Notes: generated by a model not told the origin, from the letters alone. A stretch of DNA of 64,000 bases from Streptococcus oralis Uo5 (GCF_000253155.1 NC_015291.1:1087001-1151000); one strand, 5' to 3'. Positions 1 to 12,852 are shown, counted from the first letter of the stretch. Program-made: numbers and translations.

Positions 1-72
1 TAGCAGGCTTTCATCGTTCAAAACTTCATCTAAATTAGCTATAAGAAATTCTAACATTTATATTATATTAGT

Positions 73-96
73 AAAAAAAAGACCTATGAGGTCTTT
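73..96 (-). terminator. Rho-independent terminator of the TPR gene
   Basis: A 7-bp stem (AAAGACC/GGTCTTT) with a 5-base loop is followed on the minus strand by eight T. It lies about 60 bases past the TPR stop codon and ends that transcript. Confidence 0.85.
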
Positions 97-157
97 CAAA
101 TCATTCATTTAAAGTCATTCGTTTCTGTTAACAAGATTTTACAAAAATCAGAAATCC

Positions 158-1387
158 TTAAAGTGTTTCTAAGAGTTCTTGCATCTGAACATCATCTGGA
201 ATGAGTTTTAAATAAGCTTCAGCTTGCACTTTGGCTTCTTCAAAATACCCCAATTCACGCAAAAGATAAGTATACTGCTCCAGAAATTCAGGATTATCCT
301 TGAGATCAAGCGATAGTTCCTGATAGAACTCATAGGCCTTATCTAAATCCTCAATTTCCTGATAAGAACGGGCAATCATCCACTTGGTCAGGAGGTTTTC
401 AGGTTCTTGACTTTGGAGAGCGATGATATCTTCGTACCGCTCTTGTTCCATATAAATGGTTGCAAGGCGAAGAAATATTTCTTCTGTATCCTCTGCATCT
501 TCTTTTGCAGTAAGGAGAAACTGCTCAGCACCACTAGGATCATGCAATTCATACGAAAACTGTGAAGCAGCTAGCAAGAGCCGAGTTTCAAATGGATTTT
601 TCTCCAAACCTTGTTTAACGATACGAAGGGCCTCTTCCACCTGATGTTCCTTGTGCAATGCTTGACTATAACCATATTCATATCCTTCAAAATCAGGTGA
701 AATGGTATCAATTTGCTTAAAGTAAAGAACAGATTTTTGATACTCTTCTTGGTCAAAGTAAAGGCTAGCCAGTTCAAAGGCAGTTTGGTCATCGTATTCT
801 AATTCTAAAGCTTTTTCTAAGAATTCTGTTGCAGCTTCAAACTTACCTAACTGGGCATAAGCATAGCCAATTCGTTGATAAGTTGAGACACCCGTTTGCT
901 CATAGATAGAGCGATTGTCTAATTGAGCATACCCCTGAATAGCTTCCTGATAATTCCCTAGCTCGCTATCCAACTCAGCCAAACCAAAAACTAATAAGGT
1001 ATCATCTGAGTAATTTAAGGCTTCCAGTAACTTTTCACGCGCTACATCTGTCAATCCTTCCAATTGATAGAGGTCAGCCTTCAAGGCCAAGGCCGACACG
1101 TACCAGTCACTTTCGGGTGTGATTTCCTCAAGGTAAGCAAAAGCTTCCTCAACATTGCCATCCTCACTAGCAATGCTTGCTAAATTCAGATTCACTTCTG
1201 GAAATTCTGTAACGATTTTTTGGTAAATTTCTTTAGCTTGAGGATAAAAGCCAATTCCCTCTAAATAGCTTGCTAGTTCGTAAAGAACTTCACTTGAATC
1301 TGTTTCGAGGGCTTTGTGAAAATAATGATCTGCTTTGGTTAAATCCTGTTCATCCAAAGCCTGGAGCATGCGTTGACTATTGTTCAC
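158..1387 (-). CDS. Tetratricopeptide-repeat protein
   Basis: About 409 residues made almost entirely of helical pairs with the TPR pattern (small residues at positions 8 and 20, frequent Y/F-x-x-A-L and G-x-Y-x-x-A motifs). There is no signal peptide or membrane segment, so it should be a cytoplasmic scaffold or protein-binding adaptor; the partner is unknown. The open frame extends further upstream, but a GTG at 1387 is preceded by GGAGG at 9-base spacing and overlaps the end of the permease gene by about 11 bases, so GTG is chosen over the ATG at 1369, which lacks a ribosome-binding site. It is cotranscribed with the upstream AI-2E-type permease. TPR proteins next to such a permease are usual in streptococci; the function is not established. 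Confidence 0.85.
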   Translation of the reverse strand: MNNSQRMLQALDEQDLTKADHYFHKALETDSSEVLYELASYLEGIGFYPQAKEIYQKIVTEFPEVNLNLASIASEDGNVEEAFAYLEEITPESDWYVSALALKADLYQLEGLTDVAREKLLEALNYSDDTLLVFGLAELDSELGNYQEAIQGYAQLDNRSIYEQTGVSTYQRIGYAYAQLGKFEAATEFLEKALELEYDDQTAFELASLYFDQEEYQKSVLYFKQIDTISPDFEGYEYGYSQALHKEHQVEEALRIVKQGLEKNPFETRLLLAASQFSYELHDPSGAEQFLLTAKEDAEDTEEIFLRLATIYMEQERYEDIIALQSQEPENLLTKWMIARSYQEIEDLDKAYEFYQELSLDLKDNPEFLEQYTYLLRELGYFEEAKVQAEAYLKLIPDDVQMQELLETL

Positions 1388-2543
1388 TCTTGATTTCCTC
1401 CCCTTCTTCTTCATACAGACCGCTGACTTTTTTATACCAGTTAAAGATAGCTGAAATAACGACCTTGGCAGAGGCATAGACAGGGATTCCCAGCAAGACT
1501 CCCCAAATACCAAACATAGAACCTGAAGTTAGGAGAACAAAGAGGACATTGATTGGATGGATGTTTAGCTGACTACCTAAAATAAGCGGAGAAACGAAGC
1601 GACCTTCAATCGTTTGTTCAATAATAAAGACAATAATTACTTTCAAAAGCATGACAGGGCCCGCTATTAAGCCCAAAACCAGAGCAGGCAACATCGCTAG
1701 AAAACTACCCAAGTAAGGTACTAGATTGAGGATACCAGCCGTAATACCAAGAGTCACAGCATATCTGAGACCAATAATCTTAAAGAAGATAATAAACATA
1801 ATTGCCACGATAATAGCAACTGTAACCTGCCCTCTAACGTAGTTTGATAACTGTTTATTAACATCTGACAAAACTTGTCCGACAGGTTCTTTTAACTTGT
1901 TTGGGATGAATTTAGTCAGGTAATCTCGCAAGCCTTTTCCATCACGCAAGAGATAGAAGAGCATAAAGGGTACGATAATGACCGCTACAATCACCTGAGA
2001 AACGCTACTGATAAAGGCGCTAACCCAGTTAACAGCTTGAGAAGAGATTTTGCTGGCCCACATGGTCGCCTCACTAGAAACATTGGAAAGAACCTGCTCC
2101 AACTGTGGTCTAAAATCATCTGGCAAGCGTTTGGTTACAAGGTCATTGATCACCTTATCAGCATCTTCCAGGTATGTCGGCACATTCTTCGCAAAATTTA
2201 AGACTTGACGTTGCAGATTAGGAATTGCGACTGCCAATCCCCAAATGATAAAAAGTCCAATAATGACAAAAACTATACTGATAGCAAGAACACGATTGAT
2301 CTTGTGTTTCTCCATCCAGTCAACAATCGGATTGAGGAGATAATAAAGTAAACCAGATAAAATAACTGGCAACATGACAACTCCTAGAAAATCCAAAACC
2401 GGTAAAAAGATAAAACTAATCTTACTTAGAATAAAAATGTTTAGCCCCAGTAACAAGGTTACTAAAAATACAGTGATGGCTTTATTATCTAAAAACCACT
2501 TAAAAAACCAAGATAGGCTAAAATGTTTCTCTTTATGTTCCAT
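1377..2543 (-). CDS. AI-2E family transporter (PerM/YdbI-like permease)
   Basis: About 388 residues with a cytoplasmic charged N terminus, two early membrane helices, a roughly 100-residue soluble segment, then five or more hydrophobic helices and an acidic tail. This is the AI-2E transporter family (Pfam PF01594); members export small molecules or exchange ions, and true AI-2 export is unproven for most. The ATG at 2543 has AAAGGA at good spacing. An upstream ATG at 2567 lies only six bases after the TATAAT box and could be used only by a leaderless mRNA. A paralogue lies at 22819-23928. The TPR gene follows with an 11-base overlap. Confidence 0.85.
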   Translation of the reverse strand: MEHKEKHFSLSWFFKWFLDNKAITVFLVTLLLGLNIFILSKISFIFLPVLDFLGVVMLPVILSGLLYYLLNPIVDWMEKHKINRVLAISIVFVIIGLFIIWGLAVAIPNLQRQVLNFAKNVPTYLEDADKVINDLVTKRLPDDFRPQLEQVLSNVSSEATMWASKISSQAVNWVSAFISSVSQVIVAVIIVPFMLFYLLRDGKGLRDYLTKFIPNKLKEPVGQVLSDVNKQLSNYVRGQVTVAIIVAIMFIIFFKIIGLRYAVTLGITAGILNLVPYLGSFLAMLPALVLGLIAGPVMLLKVIIVFIIEQTIEGRFVSPLILGSQLNIHPINVLFVLLTSGSMFGIWGVLLGIPVYASAKVVISAIFNWYKKVSGLYEEEGEEIKSEQ

Positions 2544-2569
2544 AAATACATCCTTTCTGTCATTCACTC

Positions 2570-2578
2570 ATTATACCA
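2570..2578 (-). promoter_or_regulatory. Extended -10 promoter for the permease/TPR pair
   Basis: TGGTATAAT on the minus strand, 26 bases before the chosen ATG; no convincing -35. It is the extended -10 (TGn) type that recurs through this window. Confidence 0.7.
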
Positions 2579-2651
2579 TTTTTAGACTAAAATAACTCTT
2601 TTTTAAAGTGCTTACATGGATGAATCTAGTGCTTCATGACTGCCAATTTTG

Positions 2652-2660
2652 TGGTATAAT
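2652..2660 (+). promoter_or_regulatory. Extended -10 promoter for the lactonase-fold gene
   Basis: TGGTATAAT on the plus strand, followed by a short leader with AAGAGG seven bases before the ATG at 2689. Confidence 0.7.
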
Positions 2661-2688
2661 GAACTTATCATTATTAAGAGGTATGGAC

Positions 2689-3702
2689 ATGAAAGAAACT
2701 GTTTATTTTGGAACTTACACTCGTCGCTTATCTAAAGGGATTTACAAGGCAGATTTTGATACAGAAACAGGCCAGCTTGCAAATCTTGAACTTTTTGCTG
2801 CTGAACCAAGTCCAACCTACCTTGCCTTTGACCAGCAGAAACACTTATACACTGTAGGGAGCCAGGATGGCTTAGGTGGAATCGCTGCTTACAAGACTGA
2901 TGGTACTTTGCTAAATCATGTGGTTGAAGAAGGCGCCCCCCATTGTTATGTGGCAGTGGATGAAAAGCGTGGTCTCGTTTATGGGGCCAACTATCATAAG
3001 GGTCAAGTTCTGGTTTATAAACGTCAAACGGATGGTAACCTCATCCAAACAGATCTAGATCAGCATAGTGGACAAGGTCCTCATGAAAACCAAGCTTCCC
3101 CACATGTACACTTTACGGATCTAACACCTGACCAGTACCTTGTCACATGTGATCTAGGAACAGATGAGGTAACAACCTATGATGTTAGCTTAGAGGGAAA
3201 ACTAAATAAACTCTACACTTATCACAGCCAAGCTGGAGCAGGGGCTCGCCACATCGTTTTCCACCACCACTATAAGATTGCCTATCTCATCTGCGAACTT
3301 AATAGCACTATAGAGGTCTTGATTTATGATGGAGTTGGTGAATTTGAACGCATGCAAGTTATTTCAACCTTACCAGATGGATACGAAGGCTTTAATGCTA
3401 CTGCTGCCATTCGTCTTTCAAAAGATGGCAAATACCTCTATGCATCCAACCGAGGTCATGATTCCATTGCAGTCTATACAATCCTCGCTGATGGTAGCTT
3501 GGAATTATTAGAGATTGTACCAAGTCATGGTAAAAATCCACGTGATTTCGACCTAACTCCTGATCAAGAGTTTCTCATTGCTGTTCATCAAGATTCTGAT
3601 AACGCAACCGTCTTTAAGCGCAATCCTAAAAGTGGTCGTCTTGCAGAGCTTTCTAACGACTTCCATGTCCCTGAAGCAGTCTGCATCAACTTTCCACATT
3701 AA
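2689..3702 (+). CDS. pgl: Lactonase-family beta-propeller protein, probable 6-phosphogluconolactonase
   Basis: About 337 residues with repeated propeller blades (patterns such as H-I-V-F, G-K-Y-L-Y-A-S-N-R-G-H and R-D-F-x-L-T-P) typical of the YbhE/YkgB lactonase family (PF10282), which hydrolyses 6-phosphogluconolactone in the oxidative pentose-phosphate pathway. H-P-R-D-F-type blade endings are visible near the C terminus. Of two ATGs, the one at 2689 is chosen because AAGAGG is seven bases away, whereas the ATG at 2683 is only one base from it. It faces the ATPase operon and shares a terminator with it. Enzymatic identity is inferred from the family; other lactones are possible substrates. 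Confidence 0.8.
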   Translation: MKETVYFGTYTRRLSKGIYKADFDTETGQLANLELFAAEPSPTYLAFDQQKHLYTVGSQDGLGGIAAYKTDGTLLNHVVEEGAPHCYVAVDEKRGLVYGANYHKGQVLVYKRQTDGNLIQTDLDQHSGQGPHENQASPHVHFTDLTPDQYLVTCDLGTDEVTTYDVSLEGKLNKLYTYHSQAGAGARHIVFHHHYKIAYLICELNSTIEVLIYDGVGEFERMQVISTLPDGYEGFNATAAIRLSKDGKYLYASNRGHDSIAVYTILADGSLELLEIVPSHGKNPRDFDLTPDQEFLIAVHQDSDNATVFKRNPKSGRLAELSNDFHVPEAVCINFPH

Positions 3703-3736
3703 AAAAAATAGAACTTGAGTTTCAAGTTATTTTTTT
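3701..3736. terminator. Bidirectional terminator between the lactonase gene and atpC
   Basis: Seven-base stem AACTTGA/TCAAGTT with a three-base loop, flanked by an A-run on the left and a T-run on the right, so it can end both converging transcripts. Confidence 0.9.
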
Positions 3737-4154
3737 ATAGTCTATTTCCGACATTGATACGGTTGATAGCACGTTGCAATGCGATTTTTGCACGACGCTC
3801 TTGGTCAATCAAATGCTTGTCATGGGCTTCTTCGATTTCTCGTTCAGCTCGAAGTTTCGCACGTTCTGCACGACTGATGTCAATATCACGAGCACGCTCT
3901 GCAGAGTCTGCTACAATAGTAATGATATCATTAGCAATCTCGATAATTCCTCCGTTCACTGCAATCCAGTTCACATGAGTATCATCATCGATACGTTTTA
4001 CCTTCACTTCATCAACCGCTAAAACCGCAATCATATTTTCATGTCGTGGCAAGATCCCCATCTCACCATCCAGAGTTCGTACCGATACAAAGCTGGCATG
4101 GTGATCATAGACGAGGCCATCTGGTGTCACGATCTGGACAGTTAAATGAGCCAT
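3735..4154 (-). CDS. atpC: F0F1 ATP synthase subunit epsilon
   Basis: 139 residues. The N-terminal beta-sandwich starts with a typical [12 protein letters not shown] stretch and the C terminus is the two-helix hairpin rich in A, E and R. Epsilon sits on the central stalk with gamma and restrains ATP hydrolysis. It is the last gene of the operon, 10 bases after atpD, and ends at the shared terminator. Length and sequence are normal for streptococci. Confidence 0.97.
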   Translation of the reverse strand: MAHLTVQIVTPDGLVYDHHASFVSVRTLDGEMGILPRHENMIAVLAVDEVKVKRIDDDTHVNWIAVNGGIIEIANDIITIVADSAERARDIDISRAERAKLRAEREIEEAHDKHLIDQERRAKIALQRAINRINVGNRL

Positions 4155-4164
4155 AGATCACCTC

Positions 4165-5580
<1,416 letters not shown>

Positions 5581-5658
5581 CTATTCTATATAAGATACTG
5601 TCGGTTCCTAGTTTACCTAGGGCCTAAGTTCATTTTGATACGTACAAGGGGTAAAGTC

Positions 5659-6537
5659 TTATTCTAAGGCACTAGCCCCCGCCACGATTTCTGTAATTTC
5701 TTGTGTAATCGCCGCCTGTCTGGCACGGTTATACTGGATTGTCAAATCATTGATGACCTTTTTGGCATTATCGGTCGCCGTTTGCATAGCTGTCATACCT
5801 GCAGCATTTTCAGCTGTCTTGGCATCGATAATAGCCCCGTAAATCATACTTTCGGCATACTGTGGCAACAACTGCTCTAGAATTTCATCACGGCTCGTTT
5901 CCAACTCAAAGGTCAAACTATACTCTTCATCAGCTTCATTTGGATCCAAGTCAACAATCGGCAGCATTTGCTCCACACGCATTTGACTTGTGAGAGTATT
6001 GACATGATGGTTGTAGCAGACATACAATTCATCAAAAAGTTCGTTTTGGTACATCTCAATCGTTTTTGAAATAATTTTACGAACTTCATCAAAACTAGGT
6101 TGATCTGCCAAGCCACGTAGTTCATAGATTGGCTGAATACCACGAGCCTTAAAGAAATCAGCTCCCATACCACCGATACAGATTATCTCAAAACCTTTAC
6201 CATCTGGATGGTATTCTTCTTTCAACTCCATAACGGCTTTAAGGATGGAAGCATTATAACCTCCAACCAAACCACGGTCTGAAGTGATAACGATATAGCC
6301 TGTTTTCTTAACTGGGCGACTGATGAGCATCGGATTGGTTGAACCACCAGATCCGTTACCATGCAAAATATCCGTTAAAAGCTTACGAACTTTCTGAGCG
6401 TAAACTTGGAAGTTGCGCGCTGCTTCTTCAGAGCGACCTAACTTGGCAGCCGATACCATTTGCATAGCATTAGTGATTTGACTCGTATTTTTGGTTGAGG
6501 CGATTTTTGTTTTAATATCATTTAGAGATACTGCCAT
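5659..6537 (-). CDS. atpG: F0F1 ATP synthase subunit gamma
   Basis: 292 residues. The N terminus ([13 protein letters not shown] then [13 protein letters not shown]) and the C terminus ([23 protein letters not shown]) are the conserved coiled-coil strands of the rotor shaft. Gamma couples rotation of the c-ring to the catalytic sites. It starts 15 bases after atpA. Confidence 0.97.
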   Translation of the reverse strand: MAVSLNDIKTKIASTKNTSQITNAMQMVSAAKLGRSEEAARNFQVYAQKVRKLLTDILHGNGSGGSTNPMLISRPVKKTGYIVITSDRGLVGGYNASILKAVMELKEEYHPDGKGFEIICIGGMGADFFKARGIQPIYELRGLADQPSFDEVRKIISKTIEMYQNELFDELYVCYNHHVNTLTSQMRVEQMLPIVDLDPNEADEEYSLTFELETSRDEILEQLLPQYAESMIYGAIIDAKTAENAAGMTAMQTATDNAKKVINDLTIQYNRARQAAITQEITEIVAGASALE

Positions 6538-6552
6538 CTGAAACCTCTATTC

Positions 6553-8608
<2,056 letters not shown>

Positions 8609-8609
<1 letters not shown>

Positions 8610-9103
8610 TAGGCTTCCTCTAGCTGATCGATATACTGATCAATGAGTTCCTTATGAGCATGACTGTCAAGGTTTTTTGAGATAATTTTACCAGCGAGAC
8701 TAATCGTCAAATCTGCCACCTCGCCCTTAACACTTTGCAAAGCCTCAGCTTTATTCTGAGCAATTTCTTGATTCGCCTTCTCTTTTAAGCGACCTGCTTC
8801 TACTTTAGCATCTGCCAGAATATCTGCTTTACTCTTCTCTGCAGTCTCTTTAGCATTTTCAATGATTGTTTTGGCTTCGTTGCGACTACCAGCCAATTCA
8901 TCTTCACGTTTTTGGGCAAGAGTTTCTGCTTTTTGACGAGCCTGTTCAGCTCCATCAATATCAGCAGCAATTTTATTTGCCCTTTCTTCGAAGACACTTG
9001 TCAAGTTTGACCACGCATATTTCTTAACTAAGACAATCAAAAGGATAAAAGAGCCAGCGATTAAAATAAAGTTACCAATTAATTCACCTACTGTTACGTG
9101 CAT
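8609..9103 (-). CDS. atpF: F0F1 ATP synthase subunit b
   Basis: 164 residues: one N-terminal membrane helix (about residues 7-27), then a long charged, alanine-rich coiled coil that forms the peripheral stalk. It lies 13 bases after atpB. Confidence 0.96.
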
Positions 9104-9116
9104 CTGTTACTCCTTT

Positions 9117-9833
9117 CTACTCTTCTCCATCATTTATCTTATTTCCTAAGTACATAGAAGACAACATGGTAAACACATAGGCTTGGATGCAGGAAATAAA
9201 GACAGAAAAGGCTGTCCAAGCCAAGTTAGCACCAAAAGCAACTGGATACCAATATAGAGCTTGATGAGATAGAGTGATTAGCAAACTAGCCATCACTTCT
9301 CCAGCAAAGATATTTCCGAACACCCGCAAGGCAAGTGATAAAAAGTTGGTAAACTCTTCTAAGATATTCATGGGAGTCATAAAGCCAGGTGTGATATAGG
9401 CTTTTAGATATTTTTTAATCCCACGGCGACGAATCCCTTCAATATGGGTCATCAGGATAATTCCAAATGACAAGGCCAAGTCAAACTGGAGATTTGCAGT
9501 TGGCGATGTCCAAAGGTTTGTCCCATCTGTAGTTTGAAGTTTGGCCATCAAACCGAGGTTATTTGCCAGTACCATAAATAGAAATAGACAAAGGAAAAAG
9601 AGCGAGTAGTCTTTCATGTAGCTTTTACCAATGTTAGGTTCTGTAAATCCAATAACGAAGTCATAGAAATACTCAAGTACATTTTGCTTTCCTTTGGGTT
9701 TCAAAGTCATATTGCGACTTGCCCAATAGATAAAGCCAAAAACAACTCCCACAATCAACAAGGTCATGGCTAACATGGTTAAATCAAAGGTAACAGGACC
9801 AATATTGATGGTTGGATTGATACTTTCTTCCAT
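9117..9833 (-). CDS. atpB: F0F1 ATP synthase subunit a
   Basis: 238 residues with five or six membrane helices. The conserved arginine is in the S-L-A-L-R-V-F-G-N motif, which faces the c-ring glutamate, and the terminal helix carries the conserved glutamine segment. Subunit a forms the two proton half-channels. The gap to atpE is 34 bases. Confidence 0.97.
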   Translation of the reverse strand: MEESINPTINIGPVTFDLTMLAMTLLIVGVVFGFIYWASRNMTLKPKGKQNVLEYFYDFVIGFTEPNIGKSYMKDYSLFFLCLFLFMVLANNLGLMAKLQTTDGTNLWTSPTANLQFDLALSFGIILMTHIEGIRRRGIKKYLKAYITPGFMTPMNILEEFTNFLSLALRVFGNIFAGEVMASLLITLSHQALYWYPVAFGANLAWTAFSVFISCIQAYVFTMLSSMYLGNKINDGEE

Positions 9834-9867
9834 CTAGAATCCTCCCTTTTCTTCTCGTTCCATTTGT

Positions 9868-10068
9868 CTATTTGATGACGAATGAAAAGACGAGGGTAAC
9901 CAAGAATGTTCCTTCGATAAAGGCAATCCCCATGATCATTAAGCTACGCAATTGTGGAATGATGTCTGGTTGGCGAGCAGCTGATTTGAACAAACCGTTC
10001 ATCAACATACCTTCTGCAAGGGATACACCCATACAGGCAAGACAAAGACCGAAAAATGTTAAATTCAT
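9868..10068 (-). CDS. atpE: F0F1 ATP synthase subunit c
   Basis: 66 residues forming a helical hairpin; the proton-carrying acidic residue is E52 in IEGTF and the polar loop is ARQPD at 31-35. First gene of the operon, with GGAG before the ATG. In S. pneumoniae this subunit is the optochin target. Compared with the pneumococcal sequence I recall, residues 18 (A), 45 (I) and 48 (I) differ here while A49 and F50 are kept; these positions have been linked to optochin resistance. Confidence 0.98.
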   Translation of the reverse strand: MNLTFFGLCLACMGVSLAEGMLMNGLFKSAARQPDIIPQLRSLMIMGIAFIEGTFLVTLVFSFVIK

Positions 10069-10103
10069 GATGAATTCTCCTTTTATTTAAAATTTACTTA
10101 CTT

Positions 10104-10132
10104 AGTTTAGTCCTAAAATTTTGATTTGTCAA
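10104..10132 (-). promoter_or_regulatory. Sigma-A promoter of the ATP synthase operon
   Basis: On the minus strand TTGACA is followed after exactly 17 bases by TAAACT, 36 bases before the atpE start. A palindrome TGAAAGCGTTTCA (10147-10159) lies 15 bases upstream of the -35 and resembles a shortened cre site. Confidence 0.85.
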
Positions 10133-10263
10133 CTTTTTACTTACGTTGAAAGCGTTTCAGGTAATATATTTCTATTTTTGCTATTTTTACCCTATTCTAT
10201 AGAAAGTTTTTCCATTTTAGATTGCGTGTTTTTCTTGATTTTACTATATTTTCTGAAACAAAC

Positions 10264-10289
10264 CGAAAAATCCAAGTTTAAAACTTGGA
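10264..10289 (-). terminator. Terminator of the CHY zinc-finger gene
   Basis: Palindrome CCAAGTTTAAAACTTGG followed on the minus strand by ATTTTTC. The T-run is short, so termination may be partial. Confidence 0.65.
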
Positions 10290-10299
10290 TTGATTCAGT

Positions 10300-10611
10300 T
10301 TATTTAAAATAGTAGGAATAGTGTTGTTTACAACCTGGATTAAATGGTGCACTGCAGTAAGGACAAGCCATCTGTTTTTGGTATTCTTGGAAAGTCATTG
10401 TCCTCTTACAAACCCCACATAAGATTGGTCGATCCTCAGAAAGCACCAAGGGATAGGGCGAAAACAAATGCGTTTCCATAGCATTGTGGCACTGATAACA
10501 AGCATAGTATTTTTTACACTCATAACACTGGAGGGAAACGATGTCCTTTTCACCATGGTAATGAATACATCTGCCTTCATCATCAACTAACAAACCTTGA
10601 GCTTGATTCAT
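10300..10611 (-). CDS. CHY-type zinc-finger protein
   Basis: 103 residues with at least nine cysteines and several histidines in zinc-binding pairs: C-I-H-Y-H near 15, C-Y-E-C, C-Y-Q-C-H, C-G-V-C and C-P-Y-C. This is the CHY zinc-finger family (PF05495). In bacteria the role is unknown; eukaryotic members bind nucleic acid or act in ubiquitination or redox assembly. It is 15 bases downstream of the U32 gene and probably cotranscribed with it. Confidence 0.85.
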   Translation of the reverse strand: MNQAQGLLVDDEGRCIHYHGEKDIVSLQCYECKKYYACYQCHNAMETHLFSPYPLVLSEDRPILCGVCKRTMTFQEYQKQMACPYCSAPFNPGCKQHYSYYFK

Positions 10612-10625
10612 TCACTTTTCCTTCT

Positions 10626-11912
10626 CTAGGCACGAACTGTAACGCTAGTTCCATCTTCCTTATAAAGATTGATAAGACCTTCCTTGAGAGCGCGGACCAT
10701 GTCACCTGCTTGTACAGGTTGTGGAACCTTGATGGTCAAGAGTTCCATTGGATTTGGAGCGCGGTCGATTTTATTGCCCTTGGCATCATGAAGGTCTTCG
10801 ATATAAGTCTCAAAATGACGGAAACCTGGTCCATAAAACTCGACTTGATCGCCTTCGTTGATGACATTCCGTTGACGAATGGTTGCCGTTTGAGTCGCAT
10901 CATCATACGCAACCACTTCAGCGACAAACTTATATTCAGGAATTTTACGACGAGCGCCAAATAACTGTTCGTTTTCTGTAGGTGTACCATAGTAGAAACC
11001 TGTTGCCAATTCACGTTGGGCAACCTTCCACATCTCGTCTACCAAGTCCTGTTTGATGGCTTCAAATTTCTCGGGACTTTCGAGATAAGCATCTACAGCC
11101 GCCTTGTAACAGTTGGTCACAGTTGAAACATAGTGAATCGACTTCATACGGCCTTCAATCTTAAGACTGTCTACACCGTTTTCAATCATATCTGGAATAT
11201 GGTCAATCATGGACATGTCGACGGCTGACATTGAAAATTCTTCTGGAATTTCACCTTTCAGACTTTTACGTTCTTGACCAAAGGGCATGTCGTAAAGATC
11301 GTATTTCCAACGGCAAGACTGTGAACAACCACCACGGTTGGCATCACGCATACTCATGTGGTTTGAGAGCGTACAGCGACCTGAGTAAGAAATACACATG
11401 GCTCCATGGACAAAGGCCTCAATTTCTACATCAGTGCGTTTGCGAATCTCTGCCAATTCTTCCATTGAAACTTCACGGGCCAAAACTACGCGAGTTAGAC
11501 CAAGTTCTTTCCAGAACTCAAGAGTTTCATAGTTGGTCGCACTGGCTTGGGTTGAAAGGTGGATTTCAAGACCTGGTGCTTCGGTTGCTGCAATCATAAT
11601 CAAGGCTGGATCTGACACGATAACTGCGGCAATCCCGATGTCACGCAACTTACGGAACCATTCTCCAGCACCAGCTTCGTTTCCTTCGTGCATAACCATG
11701 TTAGCAGCCACATAGACCTTGGCACCGTACTTAGCAGCAAACTGGACTCCTTCTTCCATCTGTTCAAAGGTAAAGTTTCCAGCACGGCTACGAAGACCAT
11801 AGGCCTGTCCACCGATGAAGACTGCGTCCGCACCATATTGAACAGCTACTTTTAGCTTCTCTAAAGTCCCTGCAGGTGATAAAACCTCAGGACGTTTTAA
11901 TGTTTTTGTCAT
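10626..11912 (-). CDS. U32 peptidase-family protein (TrhP/RlhA type)
   Basis: About 428 residues. The N terminus (R-P-E-V-L-S-P-A-G-T) and the cysteine cluster in the G-A-M-C-I-S-Y-S-G-R-C and N-R-G-G-C-S-Q-S-C-R-W motifs define family U32. The conserved cysteines bind an iron-sulfur cluster in characterised relatives. B. subtilis TrhP and E. coli TrhP/RlhA take part in prephenate-dependent hydroxylation of tRNA U34 or 23S rRNA; older reports call members collagenases. Start ATG at 11912 has AGGAG at good spacing, in preference to the longer frame beginning at 11930. Confidence 0.88.
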   Translation of the reverse strand: MTKTLKRPEVLSPAGTLEKLKVAVQYGADAVFIGGQAYGLRSRAGNFTFEQMEEGVQFAAKYGAKVYVAANMVMHEGNEAGAGEWFRKLRDIGIAAVIVSDPALIMIAATEAPGLEIHLSTQASATNYETLEFWKELGLTRVVLAREVSMEELAEIRKRTDVEIEAFVHGAMCISYSGRCTLSNHMSMRDANRGGCSQSCRWKYDLYDMPFGQERKSLKGEIPEEFSMSAVDMSMIDHIPDMIENGVDSLKIEGRMKSIHYVSTVTNCYKAAVDAYLESPEKFEAIKQDLVDEMWKVAQRELATGFYYGTPTENEQLFGARRKIPEYKFVAEVVAYDDATQTATIRQRNVINEGDQVEFYGPGFRHFETYIEDLHDAKGNKIDRAPNPMELLTIKVPQPVQAGDMVRALKEGLINLYKEDGTSVTVRA

Positions 11913-12023
11913 TTTTTCTCCTATTTGCAATATAAAAGTTTGACGTTTTTCCTTCTCATTTTATAGTAAATAATGGATAAAATCAAGCCTAGACAGATTG
12001 TTTTGACAATTCTAATCTTTTCT

Positions 12024-12054
12024 AAAATAAAAAACTAGCCTTTCTAGACTAGTT
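12024..12054 (-). terminator. Terminator of the GntR gene
   Basis: Stem AACTAG/CTAGTT, then TTTTATTTT on the minus strand. The TAG stop codon of the gene is part of the rising arm of the hairpin. Confidence 0.75.
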
Positions 12055-12747
12055 ATTTTCAAGATAAAATTCAAAGCGTTCGCCAACGTATTGACTCTTT
12101 ACGTACTCGAAAGCCGTCCCATCATCGAGATAGGAAACCTGAGTTAAGGCTAAAATGGCATGCCCCTTTTCGACTTCTAGATAGTGAGCAATCTTTTCCT
12201 TAGCCAATCTCGCATAAATGGTCTGTTGGGATTTGCCAATCCGGTAGCCATGCTGCTGCAAGGTTTGGAAGAAATGACTGGTGATTTCTTCTTTTTTGAA
12301 ATCCTTAATAAATTTCTCAGGGATGGATGCGACTTCATAGACTAGCGGTATTTGGTCAGCATAACGCACCCGTTCCATGCGGATAATATTCTCTGTTGGA
12401 GTAATCCCCAGCTTAGCGACCTCTTGCTCATTTGGAATGGTTCTTCTGTAAGAAATGAGTTGACTAGATGGAACTTTCCCCTGAGATTTGACAATCTCCG
12501 TAAAACTGGTTGTCCCACGCATTTTTTCTTGGACACGAGTGCTAGAGACAAAGGTTCCACTTCCTACACGACGCTCCAAAACTCCTTCCTCGACCAAGAG
12601 AGAGATAGCTTGGCGTAATGTCATCCGGCTAACTTGAAACTGTTCAGCTAAATCTCGCTCACTTGGAAGCCTCTCTCCGATTTTCCAACGATGCTCATCT
12701 ATATCCTTCTTGATCTGATCGTGGATTTTCATATAAGCTGGTAACAT
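12049..12747 (-). CDS. GntR/HutC-family transcriptional regulator
   Basis: 232 residues. A winged helix-turn-helix occupies about residues 5-70 (L-P-S-E-R-D-L-A-E-Q-F-x-V-S-R-M-T-L-R-Q-A is the GntR recognition helix) and a UTRA ligand-binding domain fills about 90-230. The gene is divergent from guaA with both promoters in the 140-base gap, so it could affect guaA as well as itself. The ligand is not known; HutC members usually bind sugar phosphates, amino acids or histidine-pathway intermediates. Confidence 0.9.
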   Translation of the reverse strand: MLPAYMKIHDQIKKDIDEHRWKIGERLPSERDLAEQFQVSRMTLRQAISLLVEEGVLERRVGSGTFVSSTRVQEKMRGTTSFTEIVKSQGKVPSSQLISYRRTIPNEQEVAKLGITPTENIIRMERVRYADQIPLVYEVASIPEKFIKDFKKEEITSHFFQTLQQHGYRIGKSQQTIYARLAKEKIAHYLEVEKGHAILALTQVSYLDDGTAFEYVKSQYVGERFEFYLENN

Positions 12748-12776
12748 GATTCTCTCTTCTTTTCTTTATTTTCTCC

Positions 12777-12806
12777 ATTGTACCGTATTTGCTAAGAAAA
12801 AGTCAA
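12777..12806 (-). promoter_or_regulatory. Promoter of the GntR gene
   Basis: Minus-strand TTGACT, 18-base spacer, TACAAT, about 30 bases before the ATG. Confidence 0.7.
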
Positions 12807-12822
12807 ACTTTGCCTTGTTTAG

Positions 12823-12852
12823 TTGGTAATTCGCCCCTATTTGTGATAGAAT
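12823..12852 (+). promoter_or_regulatory. Promoter of guaA
   Basis: TTGGTA, 18-base spacer, TAGAAT with an upstream TG (extended -10), 35 bases before the guaA ATG. Confidence 0.7.

Noticed and set aside
1..57. Minus-strand open frame from an ATG at 57 to the window edge
   Set aside because: Only 19 codons, no ribosome-binding site and a TATAAT just four bases upstream; not enough to call a partial gene.
10247..10261. CodY-like word TATTTTCTGAAACAA upstream of the atp promoter
   Set aside because: Four mismatches to the 15-base consensus in an AT-rich stretch.
10121..10312. Plus-strand frame of 63 codons between atpE and the CHY gene
   Set aside because: Very AT-rich, no ribosome-binding site, and it covers the atp promoter region and the CHY terminator.
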